Shown: positions 41,135-49,343 of the stretch, one piece after another
How positions within the stretch are numbered: the first letter of the stretch is position 1
How the letters are laid out: the number at the start of each line of letters is the position of its first letter
Made by a program: the position numbers and the translations under genes
Notes under the pieces: generated by a model
What the model saw: only the letters and a program-made list of their open reading frames with translations
What the model was told of the DNA's origin: nothing
Databases searched by the model: none
Assembly (NCBI GenBank): GCA_900544445.1
Contig: UQVK01000016.1
Span: forward strand, 1 to 56,144
From: an uncultured Lachnospiraceae bacterium
Lineage (GTDB): Bacteria; Bacillota; Clostridia; Lachnospirales; Lachnospiraceae
Direction: 5' to 3'
Length of the DNA: 56,144 nucleotides

Positions 41135-41184
41135 TACCTTAAGGGGTATGCGTATATTATCCTGCATTTTCTGCGGACTGTCAA
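41135..41184 (-). promoter_or_regulatory. csoR promoter and CsoR-type operator
   Basis: TTGACA (41179-41184), 17 bp, GATAAT (41156-41161). Downstream lies TACCCCTTAAGGTA (41135-41148, read on the minus strand), which has the TACC / GGTA ends and C tract typical of CsoR operators. Confidence 0.6.
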
Positions 41185-41241
41185 GCCGGGGCGCACCGCT
41201 CTTTTCAGCAGGCAGTTACTCATTCCAGGCGCATCCGCAGG

Positions 41242-42795
41242 TTATTCCACCTTCACCCACACAGCCGAGCAGGCCGGAATGGTCATCTGTCCGTCCTGCG
41301 TCTTCAGCTCTCCGCCGAAGCGGTAAATAACCTCGCCGGTCTTTAAGTCACAGGGGAAGCTTTCCTCCCGGTCGGAAGGATTCAGCACCACCAGGATCTT
41401 TTCGCCGTCCTTTCCTTCTCCCGCGCTTCTCAGATAGGCGAAGGGATAGGCGTTTTCCCGCGCATATACGAAGGCAATCTCTCCGCGGCTCAAAAGGGCC
41501 GGGTGCGCCTGCCGGATGGCGATGAGCTTCTTCACCTCATGATAAAGGGAATCCTCTCTGGCCTGCTGGTTCTGTACCGTCGGGCGGTCTGCGCTCTCAT
41601 CCTGACAGATATAGAGCTTTTCCTTTGCGGCGCTGCTGAAGCCCGCGTTCACGCCGTCATCCCACTGCATGGGCGTCCGGGAGCCGGTCCGGTTGAAACC
41701 GCCCTCCACGGAAGTCAGACCGGCCAGATAGCGCATGCCGATCTCGTCGCCGTAATAGATAAACGGTGCTCCCGGCATGGACAGCAGAAATGCGAAGGCC
41801 ACCTTCAGATCCTCCTCGTCCAGTCTCCAGGCGATCCTTTCCATATCGTGGTTGCCGGAGGGGATGCAGATCAGCCCCTTTTTCTCCGACTTTTCATAAT
41901 TCTCCACATATTTCTTCACAAACTGAGAGATGTCCCCCTTTCCCTCTTTGGAAAAGTAGGGATGCTCGCAGCGGAACAGGTCGTTATAATGAGAAGGCCC
42001 GAAATGAAGCAGAAAATCCATGTGGAAGCCGCCCTGCAGGGACTTGTCCGGCTCCCCCCACTCGGAAACCAGCACGGCGTCCGGGAATTCCTCATCCAGG
42101 AACGCGCGCACCTTTTTCCAGAGGGCGATGGTTCCCTTTCCTTCCTCGTCCTGCTTCACCAGAGAACCCGCCATATCCACACGGAAGCCGTCACAGCCCA
42201 TCTGCAGCCAGAAGCGCATCACATCCTTCATGGCCTCCAGCGTGGCCTTCGGCCCTTCGTCCTCCGGAGACATTTGCCATGGCCTGGTGATTTTATAATA
42301 GCCGTAATTCAGCGCGGGCTGGGAAGAGAAAAAATTCACCGCACAGGAGCCGTCCCGGTCAGAAATTCCTCTCAGGCTCGCCATATCCTCCGGCGCCTCC
42401 CAGATGCTGTCCGTCCATACGTAACGGTCCGTGTATTCGTTTTTCTCCGCCTTCATGGATTCCCGAAACCAGGGATGTTCCACCGAAGTATGTCCCGGAA
42501 CCAGATCCAGCAGCACATGCATGCCCCGCTTATGCGCCTCCGCAAACAGCCGCTTCGCATCCTCGTTGGTGCCGTATCTGGGCGCAATGGTATAATAGTC
42601 CGCCACATCATAGCCGGCGTCCCCGAAGGGGGATACGAAGCAGGGATTCAGCCAGAGGGCGTTGCAGCCCAGCTCCCTGATATAATCCAGCTTTTCGATC
42701 ACACCCGGCAGATCCCCGATTCCATCGCTGTTGGTGTCCAGAAAGGACTGGGGATAGATTTCATAAAAAACCGCATTGTCAAGCCATTCTGCCAT
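41242..42795 (-). CDS. GH13 alpha-glucosidase-type enzyme (517 aa)
   Basis: Alpha-amylase fold with the GH13 regions FYEIYPQSFLDTNSDGIGDLPGV, DLVPGHTSVEHPWF, GFRVDMAGSL (nucleophile Asp), LVSEWGEP (acid/base Glu) and IPSGNHDMERIA (third Asp). The length and QSF...GIGDLPG sequence fit the oligo-1,6-glucosidase/alpha-glucosidase group, with trehalose- or sucrose-isomerase activities as alternatives. No signal peptide, so cytoplasmic. It begins 1 nt after the stop of the DUF368 gene and probably shares its transcript. Confidence 0.85.
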   Translation of the reverse strand: MAEWLDNAVFYEIYPQSFLDTNSDGIGDLPGVIEKLDYIRELGCNALWLNPCFVSPFGDAGYDVADYYTIAPRYGTNEDAKRLFAEAHKRGMHVLLDLVPGHTSVEHPWFRESMKAEKNEYTDRYVWTDSIWEAPEDMASLRGISDRDGSCAVNFFSSQPALNYGYYKITRPWQMSPEDEGPKATLEAMKDVMRFWLQMGCDGFRVDMAGSLVKQDEEGKGTIALWKKVRAFLDEEFPDAVLVSEWGEPDKSLQGGFHMDFLLHFGPSHYNDLFRCEHPYFSKEGKGDISQFVKKYVENYEKSEKKGLICIPSGNHDMERIAWRLDEEDLKVAFAFLLSMPGAPFIYYGDEIGMRYLAGLTSVEGGFNRTGSRTPMQWDDGVNAGFSSAAKEKLYICQDESADRPTVQNQQAREDSLYHEVKKLIAIRQAHPALLSRGEIAFVYARENAYPFAYLRSAGEGKDGEKILVVLNPSDREESFPCDLKTGEVIYRFGGELKTQDGQMTIPACSAVWVKVE

Positions 42796-42796
42796 T

Positions 42797-43666
42797 TTAT
42801 TTTACCTCCACCCTGCTGTTAAAGCGGTCCAGAAGCAGCGCCAGCACGATGCCCACCGCGATACAGATCAGATTCACCACAGCCGTTCCCACAGAAGCGA
42901 AGCCGGAGAAGGGAATGATCATCACCGTAGCCGCAATAACGATGCCGATGATTCCATGGAACGCAATGGAATAAAAATGATCAAACAGCGCATTGACCGC
43001 CTTCGCGAAACAGATTACCGTCACCAGCGCGCCGATTCCGCCGGGGATCAGAACGCCCATATCCAGATGGCCGATTCCATCCACAAAGGGGGTATACAGT
43101 CCGAGAGGCATCAGCAGTGTGGAAAAGCTCATTCCGGGAGCAATCACACTCAGCGCCAGGCAGAAGCCGCAGAACAGATACCAGACAAAATTAGGGGTAA
43201 TCTGTACAGATGAAACCCTCAGCGCACCCAGCAGCACAAAAATGAAAATCATGCAGACCGCAAGGGAAATCCAGGAGCCTTTGCTTCGTCCCTTCTCTCC
43301 CGCCTCCCGAAACAGAGACGGCAGCATGCCCGTAATCAGTCCGATGAACAGGCACACGGAAGGATCCGGATATTTTTCCAGAAAAAAGGACAACAGGTTG
43401 GCGATTCCCAGGAATCCCACCACGCCTCCGATTCCGTAGGGGATCAGCATGGGCACATGGGTCTTAAACCGGGCAAAGGGTTTGGAGAGGAATTCCATCA
43501 CAGGCTTGTAAACGCCGAACACCACGGCAAGCACACCGCCGGAGATGCCGGGCAGAACCGCTCCCAGCCCAATCAGCGCGCCCTGAATGATGTGATAGAC
43601 GATCAGAAACGGATTTCCTCCGCCAGTTCCGTTTCTTTGTTCTTTTCTGATTTCCGTTTTACTCAT
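42797..43666 (-). CDS. DUF368 membrane protein, PopT-type undecaprenyl phosphate translocase (289 aa)
   Basis: Eight or so membrane helices with the DUF368 signatures IIQGALIGLGAVLPGISGGVLAVVFGVYKP and FCLALSVIAPGMSFSTLLMPLGLY, the two PG(I/M)S re-entrant motifs. DUF368 proteins are known to flip undecaprenyl phosphate back across the membrane (PopT), recycling the lipid carrier for cell wall synthesis. The start is placed at 43666, after GGAG, 4 codons inside the longest frame. The promoter TTGAAA-N17-TATAAT (43804-43809, 43781-43786) overlaps the end of the upstream gene. Confidence 0.88.
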   Translation of the reverse strand: MSKTEIRKEQRNGTGGGNPFLIVYHIIQGALIGLGAVLPGISGGVLAVVFGVYKPVMEFLSKPFARFKTHVPMLIPYGIGGVVGFLGIANLLSFFLEKYPDPSVCLFIGLITGMLPSLFREAGEKGRSKGSWISLAVCMIFIFVLLGALRVSSVQITPNFVWYLFCGFCLALSVIAPGMSFSTLLMPLGLYTPFVDGIGHLDMGVLIPGGIGALVTVICFAKAVNALFDHFYSIAFHGIIGIVIAATVMIIPFSGFASVGTAVVNLICIAVGIVLALLLDRFNSRVEVK

Positions 43667-43780
43667 AATTATCTCCATCTTTATGATCTAAATTTTGCCG
43701 TTCTCTTCCCTGCCTCCCGGCAGGCCTCCACCGAAAGACGCTTTTGCCTGCAAGGAGAGCCGAACGGCCGCATCGTGCTG

Positions 43781-43809
43781 ATTATACTGTTTTCACGGCC
43801 TTTTTTCAA
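43781..43809 (-). promoter_or_regulatory. Promoter of the DUF368-GH13 operon, inside the 3' end of the DUF1848 gene
   Basis: TTGAAA (43804-43809), 17 bp, TATAAT (43781-43786) on the minus strand. It overlaps the last codons and stop of the DUF1848 gene. Confidence 0.6.
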
Positions 43810-44746
43810 GTAGCCCGTCCAAAGTTTCCTGACGGCCTGCGGTTTTCACGCTTTTTACCTTCCGTTCATAAATCCGGTCCGTTTCCCGCACGCTGCCGTA
43901 CAGAAGCTCTCCTGCCGGATCGTGCTTCGCCTGATTTTCCAGGGCCCGCGTGCGGCTCTGATTCGCGTAGCAGTAAAGGCAGCCGTTGGGACAGGTATGG
44001 TATGCGCCCACATCGATGCTTTCCATGCAGCCGCAGCCCTTTCTCTGCCCCCTGTCCGGTTTCAGATCCAGCCCGCAGCCGCAGGTCTGTTCCAGGAGCC
44101 TTTCGTCCAGACAGCCCCCCTGTTCTATGCCATACTCCCGCAGATCCCATCCCTCGCAGCAGGTCTGAATCCGCATTCCATGCGCTCCGGCAATCCTCCC
44201 GATCCCCTGCGCCAGCCGGCGGACCTGCTCCTCTCCGATTTCCTTCACTTCCGTCCCCTTCAGCTTCGCATACAGATCCACAAAGCTGACCACCACCCGG
44301 TCCGCATGCCCTGCGAGCATCCCGCACATCCGGGAAAACGCCTCCTCATGCCGCCCGAGCGTCCACTCCCCGGTCAACAGGATCGGATCATACCGCCAGA
44401 CCATGCGTCCGGGCCCGATCCGCTCCGAAAGTTTCAGAAAATTCTCCAGGATTCCCTCCTTCGCCCGAAGCCCGCTCTCCAGCTCCTTCCCATAGGGTGT
44501 GATGGTATATTGAAAGCAGTATGGATATCCCATTTTTTCAATTTCGGCAAGCCTTCCCATCATCGGCCCCGCGTCCTTGGTCCAGAACACAATGCAGTCC
44601 ACCACATCAGGGTTAAGCGGTATGCGGCTGATCTGCGAAGCGTTCATCGGATTTCTCACCAGCACGGATCCGGCGCGCAGACGGTTCACAAACCACTCCG
44701 AATACCAGCAGGGAATGTCCGTTCTTCTTGATGCGGATAAAATCAT
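43793..44746 (-). CDS. DUF1848 protein, iron-sulfur-like Cys cluster (317 aa)
   Basis: Starts MILSASRRTDIPCWYSEWFVNRLRAGSVLVRNP, the DUF1848 signature. The C-terminal third is Cys-rich: TCGCGLDLKPDRGQRKGCGCMESIDVGAYHTCPNGCLYCYAN. That pattern suggests a metal or iron-sulfur site like those in radical SAM or photolyase-like proteins. Function unknown. The start at 44746 (GGAAGGGAG upstream) is preferred; a longer frame to 44899 runs through a palindrome-rich repeat and has no ribosome site. Confidence 0.85.
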   Translation of the reverse strand: MILSASRRTDIPCWYSEWFVNRLRAGSVLVRNPMNASQISRIPLNPDVVDCIVFWTKDAGPMMGRLAEIEKMGYPYCFQYTITPYGKELESGLRAKEGILENFLKLSERIGPGRMVWRYDPILLTGEWTLGRHEEAFSRMCGMLAGHADRVVVSFVDLYAKLKGTEVKEIGEEQVRRLAQGIGRIAGAHGMRIQTCCEGWDLREYGIEQGGCLDERLLEQTCGCGLDLKPDRGQRKGCGCMESIDVGAYHTCPNGCLYCYANQSRTRALENQAKHDPAGELLYGSVRETDRIYERKVKSVKTAGRQETLDGLLEKRP

Positions 44747-44758
44747 CTGTTCTCCCTT

Positions 44759-44925
44759 CCGCCCTCCGGGCTTATCCGATTGCGCGATACGCACAGCGAA
44801 CGGCCTGGCCGTTCGCTGTACCGGGCAGCTCGCAGCATAGCTGCTCGCTGTCCGTTGCCCGTCGGATGTCCGCTCGTCTGTGCAGGCAAGCCTGCCCATC
44901 CGTGCGGCCGCCCTCCGGGCTTATC
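44759..44925. repeat. Palindrome-rich element flanked by 18-bp direct repeats
   Basis: CCGCCCTCCGGGCTTATC occurs at 44759-44776 and 44908-44925. Between them are a perfect hairpin (CAGCGAACGGC / GCCGTTCGCTG, 44794-44818), a second composite palindrome (GGGCA...TGCCC, 44823-44860, inner GCAGC / GCTGC) and GCAGGC / GCCTGC (44882-44895). The first copy overlaps the ribosome site region of the DUF1848 gene. It recalls REP/BIME-like elements. Confidence 0.65.
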
Positions 44926-44929
44926 GCGC

Positions 44930-44976
44930 AAAAACCCCGGCAGCATCATTCCTGCGAAATGATACCGCCGGGGTTC
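44930..44976 (-). terminator. Terminator of the four-repeat secreted protein gene
   Basis: Long stem CCCCGGC ... GCCGGGG with an inner ATCATT / AATGAT pair, followed by TTTTT on the minus strand, 12 nt after the stop codon. Confidence 0.8.
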
Positions 44977-44988
44977 CTTCAATCATGC

Positions 44989-46026
44989 TTAAAGCGCCGT
45001 AATGCTGACTGCATGCATATAAGCGTCAGAGCCATAGGCGCAGGACACGCTGACCTGCTTTCCGCGGACCAGCACCTTGCAGTTATTCAGACTGCTTAAA
45101 ACGTCCAGCTTCAGCTCCATCATTCCGCCGCTCGTCTTCAGATAGAGCATGTTTTCATTGGATTTTCCATCCACGGTTCCCGTCACCGTGACGGTGGAAG
45201 AGGTGTTCACATTCGCCGGAGAGGTGCTCTCCTTTTCTGCCACAATGCGCGACGCATGCTGATACGCGTCCGAACCGCGGTAGAAAGAAACGGTCAGTTC
45301 TCTGCCCGGCATCAGCACCTTACCATTCGAGGCATCCGTGCCGCCATCGATCACGATCTCCATCAGACCGCCGTCCGTGGACAGATACAGCAGATTTTCC
45401 TTCGTCTGATCCGTCACCTTCCCCTTCACCGTGGTAACGGAAACCCCGTTTATCGTCTCTGTCGTCGTCTTTGACGTATCCGCATCCGAAATGCTCACCG
45501 CGTGCATCCAGGCATCGGAGCCTCTCGCACAGGTAACCTGATATTCCTTTCCCGCCACCAGAACGGTCACGCCGTTCATATTCGTGGTCGCATCCAGCTT
45601 GATCTGCATCTCCCCCTGCGGGGTGTCCAGATACAGAATATCCTCTCTGGTCTTATCATCGATCTCACCCGTCACGGTCACCGTGCTGGAATAATCGATC
45701 GTACTCGCATCCACCGGCGTGCTGTTGGTGATTTTCGCCGCATGCAGGTAAGCGTCAGAGCCATAGGTCACATCCACATAAATCTCTCTTCCGGGAAGCA
45801 GGATCTTGCACGCGCTGGCATCCGTATTCGCATCCAGCTTGATCTCCATCTTCCCCTGCGCCGTGGAAAGCATCAACAGTTCTTCCGTCGTTCCGGACAA
45901 AATCGTTCCGTAGACTGTGGCAATCACCTCAGCCGCCCTGACCTGCATCACGCCGACCGGTAAAAATGCCGACAGGAGCATCAGGCTGACCAGCAGGGCC
46001 GCCGTCCTCTTTCTGCCCTTCTTCAT
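44989..46026 (-). CDS. Secreted protein with four tandem ~80-aa repeats (345 aa)
   Basis: After a signal peptide (KKGRKRTAALLVSLMLLSAFLPVGVMQVRAAE) the protein is four copies of one unit. Each runs VxGxI...T.E.LLYL.T..G.MEIKLD..T....KVL.PGRE..V...GSDAYMHA..I, ending in a GSDA[YW]xHA box. Linkers are Ser/Thr-rich. The units have strand-rich OB- or beta-sandwich-like sequence; I do not recognise a named family. No sorting motif or membrane anchor is seen, so it may be released or wall-associated. The start is set at 46026 (GGGAGGG 8 nt upstream), just after the TOPRIM-like gene stop. It has its own strong terminator. Confidence 0.75.
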   Translation of the reverse strand: MKKGRKRTAALLVSLMLLSAFLPVGVMQVRAAEVIATVYGTILSGTTEELLMLSTAQGKMEIKLDANTDASACKILLPGREIYVDVTYGSDAYLHAAKITNSTPVDASTIDYSSTVTVTGEIDDKTREDILYLDTPQGEMQIKLDATTNMNGVTVLVAGKEYQVTCARGSDAWMHAVSISDADTSKTTTETINGVSVTTVKGKVTDQTKENLLYLSTDGGLMEIVIDGGTDASNGKVLMPGRELTVSFYRGSDAYQHASRIVAEKESTSPANVNTSSTVTVTGTVDGKSNENMLYLKTSGGMMELKLDVLSSLNNCKVLVRGKQVSVSCAYGSDAYMHAVSITAL

Positions 46027-46058
46027 AAGCATAACCCTCCCTTTCGTCCTTTGTATTA

Positions 46059-46793
46059 TCACAGGTTAGGATCATCATATAATATTTGTCCGGGAAAAGC
46101 AACTGATTTCACGCATCCGAAACACAGCCCCAGATTGGTGTGTCGTTCCAAAGAATGCTTTTCTTCCTTTATGAAGTCCCATGATTTTTTATAATCCCCG
46201 CATACCGAAAACCCGGAATCAGAAATAAAGGTCAGAAAAGCGTTCGGCTGATCCCTGTATTTTTTTGCAAAGACATAGGCATCCCGCTCTTTTTCTTCGT
46301 CGCTGCTGTTCAGTTTGTCGTACAAGACATGATCCAGATTAGAGGACAAATAGTATGCTCTGTATGGAACCGCTCCCCAAACTTTGCTTATTGAACAAAT
46401 GCGGTCTATATTTTCTCTTTTTCTCTGATTCCTTTTTATCATCTGTTCCGGCCTTGCTGTCCATATCCCGGTCGTTGTATAGAACGGTTCCTCTCTTTCC
46501 GCATCCAGAACAATGGCTTCATCGGGAATATAGGCTCCGTCCATATCAATTAAATGAATCACTTCCTGAAAATCTGCCGCTTTATAATGGTTGGATCTGG
46601 CATATCCGCGAACCATATTCCCTATTTTGGCAGCAATATTCTGCGGGGTAACAGTACGGTCAGATGTGATATCTCCATGCGTGATCTCGACATGCACGGC
46701 ATTTTTATCATACAGGCGAACCAGAATGACGCCCAGTGCGGCATCATCAGACGGGCCCTCTACGATTACAAAAACGATTTTTTTACGGGCCAA
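46059..46793 (-). CDS. TOPRIM-like nuclease partner of an SMC/OLD-like ATPase (244 aa)
   Basis: The opening KKIVFVIVEGPSDDAALGVIL has the TOPRIM glutamate motif, and HLIDMDGAYIPDEAI has the following DxD motif, about 70 residues later as expected. The rest (FYTTTGIWTARPEQMIKRNQRKR, FLTFISDSGFSV) is not recognised. TOPRIM proteins paired with ATPases act as nucleases in PARIS/OLD-type defence. It overlaps the ATPase gene by 11 bp. The start is taken as TTG at 46793 with AGAGGCGGG upstream; a longer frame to 46835 is possible. Base composition is AT-richer than the neighbours. Confidence 0.6.
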   Translation of the reverse strand: MARKKIVFVIVEGPSDDAALGVILVRLYDKNAVHVEITHGDITSDRTVTPQNIAAKIGNMVRGYARSNHYKAADFQEVIHLIDMDGAYIPDEAIVLDAEREEPFYTTTGIWTARPEQMIKRNQRKRENIDRICSISKVWGAVPYRAYYLSSNLDHVLYDKLNSSDEEKERDAYVFAKKYRDQPNAFLTFISDSGFSVCGDYKKSWDFIKEEKHSLERHTNLGLCFGCVKSVAFPGQILYDDPNL

Positions 46794-48210
46794 GAATTTC
46801 ACCCGCCTCTCTGAACGCCAGAGCGATTTCCGCATTATTGGTCAGTTCATAAACCGGTTCACTCTGTTCGCCCAAAACGATATCCCTGAAATAGAAATCC
46901 CGCAGATTATTATTATCCTTGATATTGGTCATCCGAATATACCGCTTTGAGGGACTGGTTGTTGTAAAGGCAATAAATCCTCTATCCAGCGTTTCCAGCG
47001 GTCGAAGATTGTGAGAAGTAAAAATCAGCTGTCCCTTTCCTTTTTCAGAGATAATCCTCAGCAGTTCTCCAAGCAGATACTCAAAAATTCCGGAATCCAG
47101 CTCATCAATGGCAACCGTTATGGAAGACTGATTATATACAACGATCAACAGCTGAAGGACAGAAATAATTTTTTTAATACCTTCCGATTCATATTTTAAT
47201 GGTATTTCTTTTGCATTTTTATGTGATATCAACTGAATCCTGGTACCTTCACTTCCATTTTCCATAATCTGCGTACCAAGATCTTTCAGGCTGATAGTCA
47301 ACCCCGGAACAATCTGTTTCAGCACAATGTTCATGTCGTCGAGCACTTTCGCGACAATGTCCACCGTCATTTTGGGAATCACAGCAGCCGCTTCCAGCGG
47401 GAGCATCATCTGCCCCACGGCCCCTTTCCCATTCTCCTCATATTTGAAGGCCAGGGGAAGCGCGTTCATGCTGATCATTCCCGTATTTGTTGTCTTAATA
47501 ACAAACAGTTCATAGTTGCCGTAAAAGGCCAGACTTTCCAGCAGCGTCAGATGACGCATAAATTCCGCGTCCTGCTCCTTTACCGTCCGCCGCTCTCTCA
47601 CAGCATTCAACAGTTCTCTCGAAAAGATAAAGGATCGGGATGTATTGGCTGCCATTTGCCTTGATACAAGCAAATTCACCATTTTATCCTTTTCTTTTCC
47701 AATCAGGCATTCATACTTGGCCACAGGGACAAAAGCCTGATCCGTGCGCGTATCAATCAGAGGACTTTTTCTCAGCCTTTCCTGACCGTCATCAAACGAA
47801 TAACTGAGGATTTCATCAGAAATCACCGCCATTGTCCGTTTTTCACGGACAGGATCCACATCCAGATTCTGTTCTTGTGTGTTCTCTTCCTTCCGAAGAT
47901 GAAATTCATAAAAAACTTCGTATTTCCCAATGGAAGTCTTCACATCAAATGTGTACGACAATGCGGCATATTCTGCTTCCACATGAATGAAATCCGCCAT
48001 TTCTGCCGGAACCGCTTTCCCGCAGAGAACATACTTTAACAGCTGCAAAGCGTCGATCAGGGCTGTTTTTCCTGATCCATTCTGCCCATATAACCCCAGA
48101 ACGCTTGCCCTGTAGTCTTTCCTGCGATTATAAAATCCCAGTTTTCCATCCTTCACATTCTTAAAATTCCGAATGGATATTTCCGATAAACGAACTGTTG
48201 AATTTTTCAT
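46783..48210 (-). CDS. SMC/OLD-like AAA ATPase (475 aa)
   Basis: ABC-class (AAA_15/OLD type) ATPase. RLSEISIRNFKNVKDGKL is the typical start of this group, Walker A is GLYGQNGSGKTAL, the signature-like stretch is KYESEGIKKIISVLQ, Walker B/D-loop is VAIDELDSGIFEYL and the H-loop is TSHNLRPLETL. Such ATPases sense invading DNA or proteins and control a nuclease. Here the nuclease candidate is the overlapping downstream gene. The ATG at 48210 follows CGGAGGTTGAG. Promoter TTGACT-N17-TAAAAT (48262-48267, 48239-48244) with a 14-bp palindrome at its -35. The region is AT-richer than the flanks, consistent with acquisition. Confidence 0.85.
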   Translation of the reverse strand: MKNSTVRLSEISIRNFKNVKDGKLGFYNRRKDYRASVLGLYGQNGSGKTALIDALQLLKYVLCGKAVPAEMADFIHVEAEYAALSYTFDVKTSIGKYEVFYEFHLRKEENTQEQNLDVDPVREKRTMAVISDEILSYSFDDGQERLRKSPLIDTRTDQAFVPVAKYECLIGKEKDKMVNLLVSRQMAANTSRSFIFSRELLNAVRERRTVKEQDAEFMRHLTLLESLAFYGNYELFVIKTTNTGMISMNALPLAFKYEENGKGAVGQMMLPLEAAAVIPKMTVDIVAKVLDDMNIVLKQIVPGLTISLKDLGTQIMENGSEGTRIQLISHKNAKEIPLKYESEGIKKIISVLQLLIVVYNQSSITVAIDELDSGIFEYLLGELLRIISEKGKGQLIFTSHNLRPLETLDRGFIAFTTTSPSKRYIRMTNIKDNNNLRDFYFRDIVLGEQSEPVYELTNNAEIALAFREAGEILGP

Positions 48211-48238
48211 ATTCTCAACCTCCGTTTTGAATATGATT

Positions 48239-48279
48239 ATTTTATCACCTTCATTTATTCTAGTCAATCAAATTTGATT
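48239..48279 (-). promoter_or_regulatory. Promoter and palindromic operator of the ATPase-TOPRIM operon
   Basis: TTGACT (48262-48267), 17 bp, TAAAAT (48239-48244) on the minus strand. AATCAAATTTGATT (48266-48279), a perfect 14-bp palindrome, abuts the -35 and may be a repressor or activator site. Confidence 0.6.
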
Positions 48280-48344
48280 TTATTCACTTTTTGTTCCGTT
48301 TTTATTCTTTAATTCTTCATTTCCTGTAAAAGTATCTCATATAC

Positions 48345-49343
48345 TTATCCTCTCACATCCAGAAACTGCGCCTGTCCGTGGATTTTCATCAGGACGGAAT
48401 CCGCAGGAACGAAGATGCAGTCCCCCCTGAAAAAGCTGAGGGAGCCGCTCTCTCCGAAGGTGATGCTGCCGCAGCCGTCGGTGCACAGAAGGACGCGGAA
48501 GGAGGTACTATCCGCCTGGTAGTCCACCAGCTCCCTGCACCGCTCGGTATTGACAAGCATGCGGTATACTTCAAAATATCTGCAGCGGCACAGAAGCTCC
48601 GAGGCACAGCCCCGGCGGTATTTCAGGACGCGGAGCGGCTGCCGCGGCTCCGCGCTGGCCTTCAGGTTCGCCGCCTCCAGCGCCTTGTCGATATGAAGCT
48701 CACGCCTGTTTCCGTTTTTGTCAACGCGGTCATAGTCGTACAGACGGTAGGTCAGATTGGAGCTTTCCTGAATTTCCGCCACAAGCACGCCCGCGCCGAT
48801 GGCATGGATGGTGCCCGCTTCAATATAGAACAGGTCATTCTTCTTCACCGGCACCTTCTGCAGATACTTTTCCACGGTGCCGTTTTCAATGCTCTTTCGC
48901 AGCTGCGCCTTACTCACGTCATGATACAGGCCGTATACCAGCTTCGCATCCTTTTTCGCATCGAGCACATACCACATCTCCGTTTTTCCCAGCTGCCCGT
49001 TCTCATGCTCCCTGGCATACGCATCGGTGGGATGTACCTGCACGGAAAGATCCTTTTTGGCATCGATCAGCTTGATCAGGATCGGAAGCTCTCCCTTTGT
49101 CTCCGGATGGGTTCCCAGATATTCCGGATGGGCCTTCAGCACCGCCGCAAGCGTCTGTCCCGCGAACGCGCCGCTCGCCACCACGCTCGGGCCGTCCGGA
49201 TGGGTAGAGCATTCCCAGGTCTCCGCCAGAGGGCTCATATCGATTCCCTTGGAAAAATCATCGTTCAGCCGGCTTCCTCCCCAGAGATAGTCCTTGCCAT
49301 CCGGCTTCAGCCAAAAAGGCTCCGGCTTCTTTCTGTTATTCAT
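48345..49343 (-). CDS. manA: Mannose-6-phosphate isomerase, class I (332 aa)
   Basis: Cupin metalloenzyme converting fructose-6-phosphate and mannose-6-phosphate. The Zn ligands are visible in LSVQVHPTDAYA (Gln and His), GKTEMWYVLDAKKDAKLVYGL (Glu) and IEAGTIHAIGAGVLVAEIQESSN (His). It starts at ATG 49343, overlapping the end of manC by 8 bp. The first step of GDP-fucose synthesis. A phosphomannomutase is not in the window. Confidence 0.93.
   Translation of the reverse strand: MNNRKKPEPFWLKPDGKDYLWGGSRLNDDFSKGIDMSPLAETWECSTHPDGPSVVASGAFAGQTLAAVLKAHPEYLGTHPETKGELPILIKLIDAKKDLSVQVHPTDAYAREHENGQLGKTEMWYVLDAKKDAKLVYGLYHDVSKAQLRKSIENGTVEKYLQKVPVKKNDLFYIEAGTIHAIGAGVLVAEIQESSNLTYRLYDYDRVDKNGNRRELHIDKALEAANLKASAEPRQPLRVLKYRRGCASELLCRCRYFEVYRMLVNTERCRELVDYQADSTSFRVLLCTDGCGSITFGESGSLSFFRGDCIFVPADSVLMKIHGQAQFLDVRG

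Noticed and set aside
44747..44899. Extended N-terminus of the DUF1848 protein
   Set aside because: The extension is a translation of the palindromic repeat, has no ribosome site, and the family starts at MILSASRRTDIP.
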